Positions 8,365 through 15,509 of a stretch of DNA of 19,829 nucleotides are shown in pieces. Position 1 is the first letter of the stretch, and each line of letters starts with the position of its first letter. Source of the stretch: CAZPZR01 sp964591105 (GTDB taxonomy: Bacteria; Bacillota; Clostridia; Lachnospirales; Lachnospiraceae); the NCBI GenBank assembly GCA_964591105.1, contig CAZPZR010000033.1, positions 1-19,829 of the forward strand, in the 5' to 3' direction. The translations under genes and the position numbers were made by a program. A model generated the notes under the pieces. The model did no database searches. It saw nothing but the letters and a program-made list of their open reading frames with translations, and had not been told where the DNA came from.

Positions 8365-9063
8365 TTATGCAAAATGTGTCAACGCCTGTTTCACAAGTTC
8401 CAAATCCGCAGACACTTCCTGCGCACGTTCTCTTGCACTCACACTGCCTTCCATACGCTTAGCCAGCTGACTTAAAATGCTTTCCTTCACACTCTGCTCG
8501 CGACGAAGATATTTTTCCAAAACCGGATGACGATTTTCCAACAATTTTTTCCCGTATATGTATTCATAACGTTCATATGGTTCCGGTTCCCCATGCACCA
8601 CTTTCATCATTGGATAAAATTTTCCATCTTCTTCTACCATATCCTCAGCAATGATTTTCCACTGATTCTTGCACAAATACTTGCGTACTTTTGCAATTTC
8701 TGACTGTGGCTGTAAGATACATTCTGTCAATGTGTCAGTCACTGCTTTGCTGTCACTTAAAATTTTGATTACCAATGCGCCACCCATTCCAGCGGCAATC
8801 ATAGTATCAACCTCTCCTGGCTCCACATTTTTCAGTCCATCAGAAAGTCGAGTCTCAATCTGTCCCTTCAGACCATATCCGATGATATGCATTCTCGCAC
8901 GTTCCAACGGTCCACGATTCACATCCAACGCAATAACCTTCGATGCTATATTATTTTTCACCAAATAAATTGGTACATATCCATGATCAGTTCCAATATC
9001 TGCAACAGAGGCGCCCTCTGTCACAAGACTTGCAACTGCGTAAAGTCTCTTTGATAGTTCCAT
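8365..9063 (-). CDS. trmK: tRNA (adenine(22)-N(1))-methyltransferase
   Basis: A 232-residue SAM-dependent methyltransferase that makes m1A22 in the D-loop region of bacterial tRNAs (B. subtilis TrmK/YqfN). The N-terminal Rossmann fold shows the SAM motif VADIGTDHGYVPIYLV (about 20-35), ALDVNRGPLERAR, and the family markers MIAAGMGG, LQPQSE and EDGKFYPMM. The C-terminal third (about 165-232) is charged and likely helical, as in the family's coiled-coil extension. It starts 13 bases after the rpoD stop, with AGAGG 6 bases before the ATG. The class II tRNA-Leu in this window has a G at the corresponding D-arm region rather than an obvious target A, but I did not assign position 22 rigorously. 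Confidence 0.93.
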   Translation of the reverse strand: MELSKRLYAVASLVTEGASVADIGTDHGYVPIYLVKNNIASKVIALDVNRGPLERARMHIIGYGLKGQIETRLSDGLKNVEPGEVDTMIAAGMGGALVIKILSDSKAVTDTLTECILQPQSEIAKVRKYLCKNQWKIIAEDMVEEDGKFYPMMKVVHGEPEPYERYEYIYGKKLLENRHPVLEKYLRREQSVKESILSQLAKRMEGSVSARERAQEVSADLELVKQALTHFA

Positions 9064-9076
9064 AGGCGCCTCTTTC

Positions 9077-10189
9077 TTAATCCAAATAATCTCTCAGTTT
9101 TCTGCTGCGGCTTGGATGACGAAGCTTGCGAAGTGCCTTTGCTTCAATCTGACGAATACGTTCACGTGTAACGTCAAACTCTTTTCCTACTTCTTCCAAA
9201 GTTCTTGCACGTCCATCATTCATACCAAAACGCAATCTTAATACTTTCTGTTCTCTCTCTGTTAATGTATCAAGAACTTCATCTAACTGTTCTTTCAACA
9301 GTGTCTGTGCTGCTGCTTCTGCAGGTACTGGCACATTATCATCCTGAATAAAGTCGCCAAGATGACTATCTTCTTCTTCTCCGATTGGTGTTTCCAAAGA
9401 AACTGGTTCCTGAGAAATCTTGAGAATTTCTCTTACACGATCTACTGGCATGTCCAATTCTTCTGCAATTTCTTCTGGAGATGGTTCACGACCAAGTTCC
9501 TGCAGAAGCTGTCTGGATACACGAATCAGTTTGTTGATTGTTTCCACCATATGAACTGGAATACGGATTGTTCTTGCCTGGTCAGCAATCGCTCTTGTGA
9601 TTGCCTGACGAATCCACCAAGTTGCATAAGTACTGAACTTAAATCCCTTCTGGTAATCGAATTTTTCTACAGCCTTGATCAAACCAAGGTTTCCTTCCTG
9701 AATCAAATCCAGGAATAACATTCCACGTCCTACATATCTCTTTGCAATACTAACTACAAGACGTAAGTTTGCTTCTGCAAGACGTTTCTTCGCTTCTTCA
9801 TCTCCCTCAGCCATACGTCTGGCAAGTTCAACTTCTTCATCTGCTGTCAGAAGTGGAACTTTACCAATTTCCTTCAAATACATACGTACTGGGTCTTCAA
9901 TACTAATTCCATCTGGTACCGTCAAGTCCAGTTTTTCCATATCTACTTCGTCTTCTTCAGATAAGATAATATCATCATCTGGAATATCATCTGCATCTGT
10001 ACTGATACGAAGAACATCAATTCCCTGTCCTTCCAAGAATTCAAATACTTTATCCATCTGCTCAGAATTCAGTTCCATATCACGAAAGAAATCGTTGATT
10101 TCCTGAATCTCCAGCACGTTCTTTTTCTTTTTGGCAAATGCGACCAACTCTTTAATCTTTTCTTCAAATTTCGCCATGTTTTCTTCCAT
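9077..10189 (-). CDS. rpoD: RNA polymerase primary sigma factor RpoD/SigA
   Basis: The 370-residue housekeeping sigma factor. Regions in order: short 1.1-like N-terminus with an acidic stretch (about 65-90); region 1.2 DPVRMYLKEIG (99-109); regions 2.1-2.4 (about 139-209) including NLRLVVSIAKRYVGRG, DLIQEGNLGLIKAVEKFD and FSTYATWWIRQAITRAI; region 3 (about 213-290); region 4 (about 303-365) with the -35 reading helix in VTRERIRQIEAKALRKLRHP. The length is typical of Firmicutes SigA and the large insertion of proteobacterial sigma-70 is absent. The ATG at 10189 has GAGAGGA about 10 bases upstream; Met5 is an alternative start with GGAAG before it. It lies 39 bases after dnaG, the classic dnaG-rpoD pairing. 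Confidence 0.97.
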   Translation of the reverse strand: MEENMAKFEEKIKELVAFAKKKKNVLEIQEINDFFRDMELNSEQMDKVFEFLEGQGIDVLRISTDADDIPDDDIILSEEDEVDMEKLDLTVPDGISIEDPVRMYLKEIGKVPLLTADEEVELARRMAEGDEEAKKRLAEANLRLVVSIAKRYVGRGMLFLDLIQEGNLGLIKAVEKFDYQKGFKFSTYATWWIRQAITRAIADQARTIRIPVHMVETINKLIRVSRQLLQELGREPSPEEIAEELDMPVDRVREILKISQEPVSLETPIGEEEDSHLGDFIQDDNVPVPAEAAAQTLLKEQLDEVLDTLTEREQKVLRLRFGMNDGRARTLEEVGKEFDVTRERIRQIEAKALRKLRHPSRSRKLRDYLD

Positions 10190-10228
10190 GTCGTGTCCAT
10201 CCTCTCATTGCTTGTTTATATTTTATCC

Positions 10229-11998
10229 TTAATTAATGGAAATATGCAGTTTCTGAAGATCCTGCAATTCCCTTTTTGCGGCCATCAATCGCTGTAATCC
10301 TGCGATATCTGTTGGGTCCAGATGTTTGGTTGCATCTTCGATGCTGTGATTTTTCACACGAATGATGGTCTCTTTCAGTGCTTTTTCCTGCTCCTGAAGT
10401 GTTGTCAACTTCTTAATCTTTGTATGGAACAGGCTCGCCACTTCCCGATGCTCCTCTTCATCTGTAAAATAATTCATAATCTTTGCCGGATTTGGCTCTC
10501 CAGCCTCATACTGTTCATACAGAAGTGTCGCAACGGTTTTATATAAATCTCCAGTGAAATCCTCTGGAGTTATATACTTTTGAATCTGACGGAAAATATT
10601 CTCGTCTTCAATCAGCCAGGTAAGAAGAATCTTCTGTGAAATCTCCATCCCGTCTTCTTTCTCACGGTTCTGTGTACTCTTTGGTCTTGTTACTGGTTTC
10701 GCAAGTCCCGTCTGAACCGCCATCTTAGATACCAGTCTGCGTAGTTCCTCATATCCCACATGATATGCACCCGCAACTGCTTCAATATAGTTGTTACGTT
10801 CAATCTCTTCTTCGAATTCTGTCAGACGCTTTGCGGTCTCTTTCATAAAATCCGTCTTTCCTTCCGGAGATGTCATATCATAATTTCTCTCCAGAACTTC
10901 CAAACTGAACATAAATCCATTTCTCGCCTTGCTGATTCGTTCTTCGAATGCCTCTGCACCCAGATTTTTTATAAATTCATCCGGATCTTTATAAGGTTCC
11001 ATTCGAATAATCTTCGCTGTAATCCCGGCTTCTTTCAAAATTGGAACTGCACGAAGCGCTGCCTTCGTTCCAGCCTCATCGCTGTCATATGTAAGGTAAA
11101 CTTCATTCACGTATCGCTTGATCAGTGATGCGTGTCCCGATGTCAAAGAAGTACCAAGCGATGCAACTGCATTGGTAAATCCTGCCTGATGCAGCGAAAT
11201 CACATCCATGTAGCCTTCACAAAGGAGAAAATACGGTTTTCGTGATGTTCTTGCACGATTCAATCCGTACAAATTGCGGCTCTTATCAAATACTATCGTC
11301 TCTGGAGAATTCAAATACTTTGGTTTTGCATCTCCCATAACACGTCCGCCAAATCCAATCACTCGGTTATTCACATCCATAATTGGGAACATAACACGAT
11401 TCCAGAACTTGTCATAGACTCCATTACGTTCATCTACACTAATCAGTCCTGCTTTTGCCAGCAGTTCATCTTTATAACCCTTTGATTTCAAATACCGATA
11501 CAGATCATCACTGTACTTATTCGAATATCCAAGTCCAAATGCTTTGATCGTATCGTCATCAAGTGCACGATTTTTCAAATATTTTAACGCTACTTCCCCT
11601 TGTGGATTCTTTAACTGCACATAATAGTATTGTGCCGCTAACTTATTGATTTCCAAAAGAACATTTTTCAAATCCGCACGCTCTTTTGCTTCTTTGGAAT
11701 ACTCCATCTCCGGAAGTTCAACACCTGCACGATCTGCAAGTACCTTCAACGCTTCCAAAAAACTGAAGTTTTCATATTCCATAAGAAATGTAAATACATT
11801 CCCTCCTGCTCCGCATCCAAAACAATAATACATCTGCTTTTGTCTGCTTACAGAAAAAGAAGGAGATTTTTCATTATGAAATGGGCACAATCCGAAATAG
11901 GAACTCCCCTTTTTCTGAAGACGTACATATCCGGATATTACATCCACAATATCATTTTTCGATCTCACTTCTTCTATCAGTTCGTCTGAATAATACAT
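10229..11998 (-). CDS. dnaG: DNA primase
   Basis: A 589-residue primase that makes RNA primers at the replication fork. The N-terminal zinc finger has Cys38, His41, Cys59 and Cys62 (LCPFHNEKSPSFSV, YYCFGCGAGGN). The catalytic core shows YDKFWNRVMFPI and GFGGRVMGDAKPKYLNSPET. The TOPRIM domain has LLCEGYMDV with Glu261, and YDSDEAGTKAA with Asp305 and Asp307. The C-terminal third (about 445-589) would be the helicase-interacting domain. The length is normal. The ATG at 11998 is preceded by AAAGGACG. It follows dgt after 107 bases and precedes rpoD. Confidence 0.97.
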   Translation of the reverse strand: MYYSDELIEEVRSKNDIVDVISGYVRLQKKGSSYFGLCPFHNEKSPSFSVSRQKQMYYCFGCGAGGNVFTFLMEYENFSFLEALKVLADRAGVELPEMEYSKEAKERADLKNVLLEINKLAAQYYYVQLKNPQGEVALKYLKNRALDDDTIKAFGLGYSNKYSDDLYRYLKSKGYKDELLAKAGLISVDERNGVYDKFWNRVMFPIMDVNNRVIGFGGRVMGDAKPKYLNSPETIVFDKSRNLYGLNRARTSRKPYFLLCEGYMDVISLHQAGFTNAVASLGTSLTSGHASLIKRYVNEVYLTYDSDEAGTKAALRAVPILKEAGITAKIIRMEPYKDPDEFIKNLGAEAFEERISKARNGFMFSLEVLERNYDMTSPEGKTDFMKETAKRLTEFEEEIERNNYIEAVAGAYHVGYEELRRLVSKMAVQTGLAKPVTRPKSTQNREKEDGMEISQKILLTWLIEDENIFRQIQKYITPEDFTGDLYKTVATLLYEQYEAGEPNPAKIMNYFTDEEEHREVASLFHTKIKKLTTLQEQEKALKETIIRVKNHSIEDATKHLDPTDIAGLQRLMAAKRELQDLQKLHISIN

Positions 11999-12105
11999 GT
12001 ATCATTTCGTCCTTTTCTAATCTCCAGAACCTTCCTTGCGACTCTGGTCAGATACTCTAAATAACTCTCTCACTTTAATATTCGACAAAACTGTCCGATT
12101 TCCTT

Positions 12106-13128
12106 TTAAATTTTCCAAGATTTTGGAACAAAAAAATCTTGAAATGTCTGAACTGCATAATTGTCTGTCATTCCTGCAATATAATCACAGACGATTCTTT
12201 CATCCGACGCCCCCTTTTCTTTCAACATCTCATAGAATTCCATCGGAAGTGCCTCCATATGCTTCAAATAATATTCATAAAGATTGGTGATCATCTTAAT
12301 CGCCTTCTCTTCTTCTCCCTTGGCAACCGGATTCTTATATACATGTTCAAACATAAATTCTCGAAGCCCTTTTGTTGCACGTTCTATACGTTCTGACATT
12401 CGAATCTCCGGCTCATTCATACTATGGGTGATTACATCATGAATCATCGTATTTAATCTCATCCGTGATGTAGTTCCAAGCACTTTCGTAAATTCTTCCG
12501 GAATATCCTCCGGCTTCAAAATTCCTCCACGAATCGCATCATCAATATCGTGATTAATATATGCCATCTTATCTGACAGTCGAACAATCTGTCCTTCTAG
12601 TGTCTGTGGTTTCCCACTGGACTTGTGATTCAAAATCCCATCAATTACTTCCCAGGTCAGATTCAGTCCACGTCCGTCCTTCTCCAAAAATTCCACCACA
12701 CGCACACTTTGAATATTATGTTGGAACCCAGATGGATTTACCTGATTCAATGCACGTTCTCCGGAATGACCAAATGGCGTATGTCCCAGGTCATGCCCAA
12801 GTGCAATCGCCTCTACCAAATCTTCATTCAACCGCAACGCTTTCGCAATGGTTCGCGCATTCTGAGAAACTTCCAATGTGTGTGTCAATCTTGTACGATA
12901 GTGATCTCCACTTGGGAGCAAGAATACTTGTGTCTTTTGTTTGAGTCTTCGGAAGGATTTGCAATGCAAAATTCGGTCTCGATCCCTCTGAAAAACTGGG
13001 CGAATATCACATTGTGCTTCTTCTCGTTTGCGTCCTTTTGAGTCAACGCTTTTTGCTGCATAAGGACTTAAATACTCTAGTTCTCTTTGTTCCATCTGTT
13101 CCCGAATCGTCTTACATGTTTCCACCAT
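12106..13128 (-). CDS. dgt: Deoxyguanosinetriphosphate triphosphohydrolase-like HD protein
   Basis: A 340-residue HD-superfamily dNTP triphosphohydrolase of the short Dgt type; such enzymes cleave dNTPs to nucleoside and triphosphate and limit dNTP pools. Visible motifs: LHCKSFRRLKQKTQVF (54-69), RTRLTHTLEVSQ (78-89), the HD pair in IALGHDLGHTPFGHSGE (108-124; His112, Asp113) and INHDIDDAI (191-199). His83, His112, Asp113 and Asp194 are the probable metal ligands. The ATG at 13128 has AGGAGGG 7-8 bases upstream. It heads the dnaG-rpoD operon, as dgt does in many Clostridia. A TATAAT lies upstream on the minus strand near 13177, but no good -35 pairs with it. The exact nucleotide preference is unknown. 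Confidence 0.93.
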   Translation of the reverse strand: MVETCKTIREQMEQRELEYLSPYAAKSVDSKGRKREEAQCDIRPVFQRDRDRILHCKSFRRLKQKTQVFLLPSGDHYRTRLTHTLEVSQNARTIAKALRLNEDLVEAIALGHDLGHTPFGHSGERALNQVNPSGFQHNIQSVRVVEFLEKDGRGLNLTWEVIDGILNHKSSGKPQTLEGQIVRLSDKMAYINHDIDDAIRGGILKPEDIPEEFTKVLGTTSRMRLNTMIHDVITHSMNEPEIRMSERIERATKGLREFMFEHVYKNPVAKGEEEKAIKMITNLYEYYLKHMEALPMEFYEMLKEKGASDERIVCDYIAGMTDNYAVQTFQDFFVPKSWKI

Positions 13129-13195
13129 CGCTTTTCCCTCCTGTTTTATTTCACCTACTACTTTCTTACATTATATACTATATTTTTCAAAATAG

Positions 13196-13204
13196 TGCTA
13201 TAAT
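13196..13204 (+). promoter_or_regulatory. Extended -10 promoter of the MATE gene
   Basis: TGCTATAAT (TG at 13196-13197, TATAAT at 13199-13204) is a perfect extended -10. No good -35 hexamer lies 17 bases upstream, as is common for extended -10 promoters. The expected start falls near 13211, giving a leader only about 15 bases long before the ATG at 13227. Confidence 0.6.
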
Positions 13205-13226
13205 CTGTGACAAGGGAGGGATTTTT

Positions 13227-14582
13227 ATGTCAGACCATACATCGACACAAAATCAGATCACAGAAGGTGTCATTTGGAAACAAATCTTAATATTTTTCTT
13301 TCCGATTGTTGTCGGAACCTTATTTCAACAACTTTACAATACTGTCGATGCTGTCATTGTAGGACGTTTCGTCGGAAAAGAAGCTCTTGCCAGCGTTGGC
13401 GGCTCTGCTTCCGTAATTTCTTATCAGGTAATTATGATTTTCACCGGTCTTGCTTCTGGTGCATCCGTTATCATCTCGCAATGTTACGGTGCCAAGGATT
13501 CTGAACGATTAGACCGAGGAATCCATACTGCATTTGCATTTTCTATTCTAGCCAGTATCGGAATCAGTATCTTAGGATGGTTCCTCACACCATGGCTTTT
13601 GACAATTATGAAAACTCCTGCGGATATTCTTCAGGATTCCATCCTTTATCTCAGGATTTTTTTCCTTGGGATTATCTCTACGTTGATTTATAACATGGGT
13701 TCAAGTATTATGCGTGCAATCGGAGATTCCAAGCGCCCGCTGTACTACTTGATTGTCTGTTGTTTTGCAAATATTTTTCTGGATTTATTATTTGTTGTTG
13801 TATTTAAAATGGGAATTTCTGGTGCAGCAATTGCCACAGTAATTGCACAAACAATCAGTGCCGCTCTTGTAATCCATGCACTCTGCACTTCGTATGATGA
13901 TTTAAAATTGAATCTACGTAAGCTATCCATAGATTTGCGAGTTTTAAAATCAGAGCTTCGCATCGGATTACCTGCAAGTCTCCAGTCTTGCATGTATGGG
14001 CTTACAAATATTATTATTCAGACAGCAGTCAACGGATTTGGTACGGATACTACTGCCGCTTGGGGCGCTTTTGGAAAAATGGATTCCATCTTTTGGGCAG
14101 TTAGCGGAGCATTCGGAATTACAATCAGCACATTTGCCGGGCAAAATTATGGTGCAGGAAAGCAACAGCGTGTTTACAAAAGCTTACGCATCTGTCTGCT
14201 TCTCTCCTTGCTGATTAATGGAAGTATTCTCGTGTTCATGATGCTTTTTGCAGAACCACTTTTCACATTGTTCACCGGAGATGCAGCGGTGATTCAGATT
14301 GGCGTCTATATGCTGCTTCACATTGTACCGAGCTATCTGATTTATATTTTTGTTGAAATATTCACTGGAGTGCTACGAGGAATTGGAGACGTATTCGTTC
14401 CAACGATTATTACGATTTTCGGAATCTGCGGTGTGCGCCTTCCTTGGATTTTGATTATGACAAGTATCCGCAATGAGCTCTGGGTTATATTGGTAAGTTA
14501 TCCACTTGCCTGGGCCGCAACTGCATTATTGCTTGTGCCATATTATTTTTATCGCAAGGGAAAATTGATCAGAATTGTATAA
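13227..14582 (+). CDS. MATE family efflux transporter
   Basis: A 451-residue integral membrane protein with about twelve hydrophobic segments in two homologous MatE halves. Such pumps use a Na+ or H+ gradient to export drugs or metabolites. Family features include PIVVGTLFQQLYNTVDAVIV near the N-terminus (26-45), VGKEALASVGG, ASGASVIISQCYGAKD, and in the second half GLPASLQSCMYGLTNIIIQ and FAGQNYGAGKQQRV. The open frame extends upstream to 13014, antisense to dgt, but the ATG at 13227 is right: AAGGGAGGG (13212-13220) lies 6 bases before it and the protein then starts at the usual point. It is monocistronic with its own promoter and terminator, and there is no adjacent regulator. The substrate cannot be predicted. 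Confidence 0.92.
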   Translation: MSDHTSTQNQITEGVIWKQILIFFFPIVVGTLFQQLYNTVDAVIVGRFVGKEALASVGGSASVISYQVIMIFTGLASGASVIISQCYGAKDSERLDRGIHTAFAFSILASIGISILGWFLTPWLLTIMKTPADILQDSILYLRIFFLGIISTLIYNMGSSIMRAIGDSKRPLYYLIVCCFANIFLDLLFVVVFKMGISGAAIATVIAQTISAALVIHALCTSYDDLKLNLRKLSIDLRVLKSELRIGLPASLQSCMYGLTNIIIQTAVNGFGTDTTAAWGAFGKMDSIFWAVSGAFGITISTFAGQNYGAGKQQRVYKSLRICLLLSLLINGSILVFMMLFAEPLFTLFTGDAAVIQIGVYMLLHIVPSYLIYIFVEIFTGVLRGIGDVFVPTIITIFGICGVRLPWILIMTSIRNELWVILVSYPLAWAATALLLVPYYFYRKGKLIRIV

Positions 14583-14588
14583 AGACAT

Positions 14589-14624
14589 AAAGAAAAAGCA
14601 GTGTATACACACTGCTTTTTCTTT
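14589..14624. terminator. Bidirectional terminator between MATE gene and tRNA-Leu
   Basis: A perfect 16-bp inverted repeat (14589-14604 with 14609-14624) with loop ATAC. The core GCAGTGT/ACACTGC is flanked by AAAGAAAAA on one side and TTTTTCTTT on the other, so each strand ends the hairpin in a T-rich run. It lies 6 bases past the MATE stop and 8 bases past the 3' end of the tRNA, and can terminate both. Confidence 0.92.
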
Positions 14625-14632
14625 ATTCCAAA

Positions 14633-14717
14633 TGCGGAAGACGGGACTTGAACCCGTACGCAAGTAACATGCACAAGATCCTTAGTCTTGCTCGTCTGCC
14701 AATTCCGACACTTCCGC
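14633..14717 (-). tRNA. tRNA-Leu (anticodon AAG)
   Basis: A class II tRNA of 85 bases. Acceptor GCGGAAG/CTTCCGC with discriminator A; D-stem TCG/CGA enclosing GAATTGGCAGA; anticodon stem CAAGA/TCTTG with loop CTAAGGA (anticodon AAG at 14683-14681); a long variable arm (TGCATGTTACTTGCGT); T-stem ACGGG/CCCGT with loop TTCAAGT. The long variable arm and A73 fit leucine identity. CCA is not encoded (TTTGG follows), so the end must be added after transcription. A34 would have to become inosine to read CUC as well as CUU. The 5' part (14683-14717) is repeated after the N gap, so the true number of copies here is open. Confidence 0.93.
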
Positions 14718-14724
14718 GAGAACA

Positions 14725-14824
14725 NNNNNNNNNNNNNNNNNNNNNNNNNNNNNNNNNNNNNNNNNNNNNNNNNNNNNNNNNNNNNNNNNNNNNNNNNNNN
14801 NNNNNNNNNNNNNNNNNNNNNNNN
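14725..14824. other. Scaffold gap of 100 N
   Basis: Exactly 100 Ns, a common placeholder for unknown gap length. The 42 bases before it (14683-14724) are identical to the 42 bases after it (14825-14866). This means either that the contig ends overlap and the gap is false, or that tandem tRNA-Leu genes were not resolved. Confidence 0.95.
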
Positions 14825-14859
14825 TAGTCTTGCTCGTCTGCCAATTCCGACACTTCCGC
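14825..14859 (-). tRNA. Partial second copy of the tRNA-Leu 5' half
   Basis: On the minus strand this reads from acceptor GCGGAAG through the D-arm to C32-T33-A34 of the anticodon loop and then stops at the gap. It is identical to the 5' half of the tRNA at 14633-14717, and the identity continues 7 bases upstream (TGTTCTC, to 14866). It carries the promoter-proximal flank, so it is probably the same gene as the complete copy rather than a second one. Confidence 0.75.
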
Positions 14860-14872
14860 GAGAACATTAATT

Positions 14873-14901
14873 ATTATACTCATGTCCTTCTTCTTTGTCA
14901 A
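14873..14901 (-). promoter_or_regulatory. Consensus promoter of tRNA-Leu
   Basis: Perfect TTGACA (14896-14901 on the minus strand) and perfect TATAAT (14873-14878) with 17 bases between them, the strongest promoter in the window. The start point expected near 14866 leaves a leader of about 7 bases before the tRNA. The -35 lies only 6 bases past the stop codon of the DUF5662 gene. Confidence 0.92.
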
Positions 14902-14907
14902 TAGTTT

Positions 14908-15456
14908 TTAATAACTTTTTCCATTTTTCAGCAATTCTTTTTTGATATATGCAAAGGTCTTTTCTTCTCCCTGCTCAGCCAACATCTTCAACAATTCATG
15001 AAGCAGTTCTGCAGTCGCTGGATGAATCATCTTTCCAAGTTTCGCTGCACCTTTTTCATAATATGCTAATGGATAAGTATCCTGATATTTTTCCCCACAA
15101 TAAGTTTTTGATGCTGCAATACGATCCATAAACATCTCGATTACATAACGCATTGGCATCTTCAATCCTACAATCCCTTCTTCTGGTTTCATACTATAAT
15201 CAATCCAGTACTCATAATGGTGCTTATTCCGTCCCTTATGATGCAGCCAAGCAACTGAATACCCTGTTGCCTCTCGCTCTGCATTATTCGGACTTCTGGT
15301 TCCCTGATAATATTTGCATCCCACCAAAAATTCCGTTGGAGAATACTTGGACATATCATGTAAAATTCCCTGTCTATATAGTCCAACTTTAAAACAATTT
15401 CTCATAACCAACATCTTATGATGATTAATCGTCCGCAAATGTTCCAGCGCCTTCAT
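14908..15456 (-). CDS. DUF5662 family protein
   Basis: A 182-residue soluble protein that I recognise as DUF5662-like from GLYRQGILHDMSKYSPTEF (25-43), YYQGTRSPNNAERE (49-62) and AWLHHKGRNKHHYEYW (69-84). Its function is unknown. The spacing of His12/13, His33-Asp34, His72-His73, His79-His80 and Asp111 recalls the metal-binding pattern of HD-type hydrolases, but this is inference only. No signal peptide or membrane segment is seen. The ATG at 15456 has GGAG 9 bases upstream. It is 53 bases downstream of traX on the same strand with no terminator between, so it may be the last protein gene of the operon. Its stop codon lies directly upstream of the tRNA promoter. Confidence 0.8.
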   Translation of the reverse strand: MKALEHLRTINHHKMLVMRNCFKVGLYRQGILHDMSKYSPTEFLVGCKYYQGTRSPNNAEREATGYSVAWLHHKGRNKHHYEYWIDYSMKPEEGIVGLKMPMRYVIEMFMDRIAASKTYCGEKYQDTYPLAYYEKGAAKLGKMIHPATAELLHELLKMLAEQGEEKTFAYIKKELLKNGKSY

Positions 15457-15509
15457 ACTACTCTCTCCGTTCCTTCTTCTTAATTCCCCAATTTCCGCTC
15501 AATTATCGA

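Noticed and set aside
11999..12105. Short hairpins in the dgt-dnaG gap (CCAGAG/TTCTGG and an imperfect CGGACA/TGTCG) as a terminator or regulatory element
   Set aside because: Stems are 5-6 bp or bulged and no T run follows, so I call no feature there; the operon probably continues.
12625..13041. 138-residue plus-strand frame opposite dgt
   Set aside because: Shadow of dgt, with no recognisable motif or ribosome site.
13014..13226. Upstream extension of the MATE frame
   Set aside because: It runs antisense through the start of dgt and its promoter region; the ATG at 13227 has a strong AAGGGAGGG site.
14623..14901. Open reading frames running across the N gap on both strands (for example one containing VLAEVSELADEQD)
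   Set aside because: They are translations of the tRNA and of Ns; they have no ribosome site and no protein-like content.
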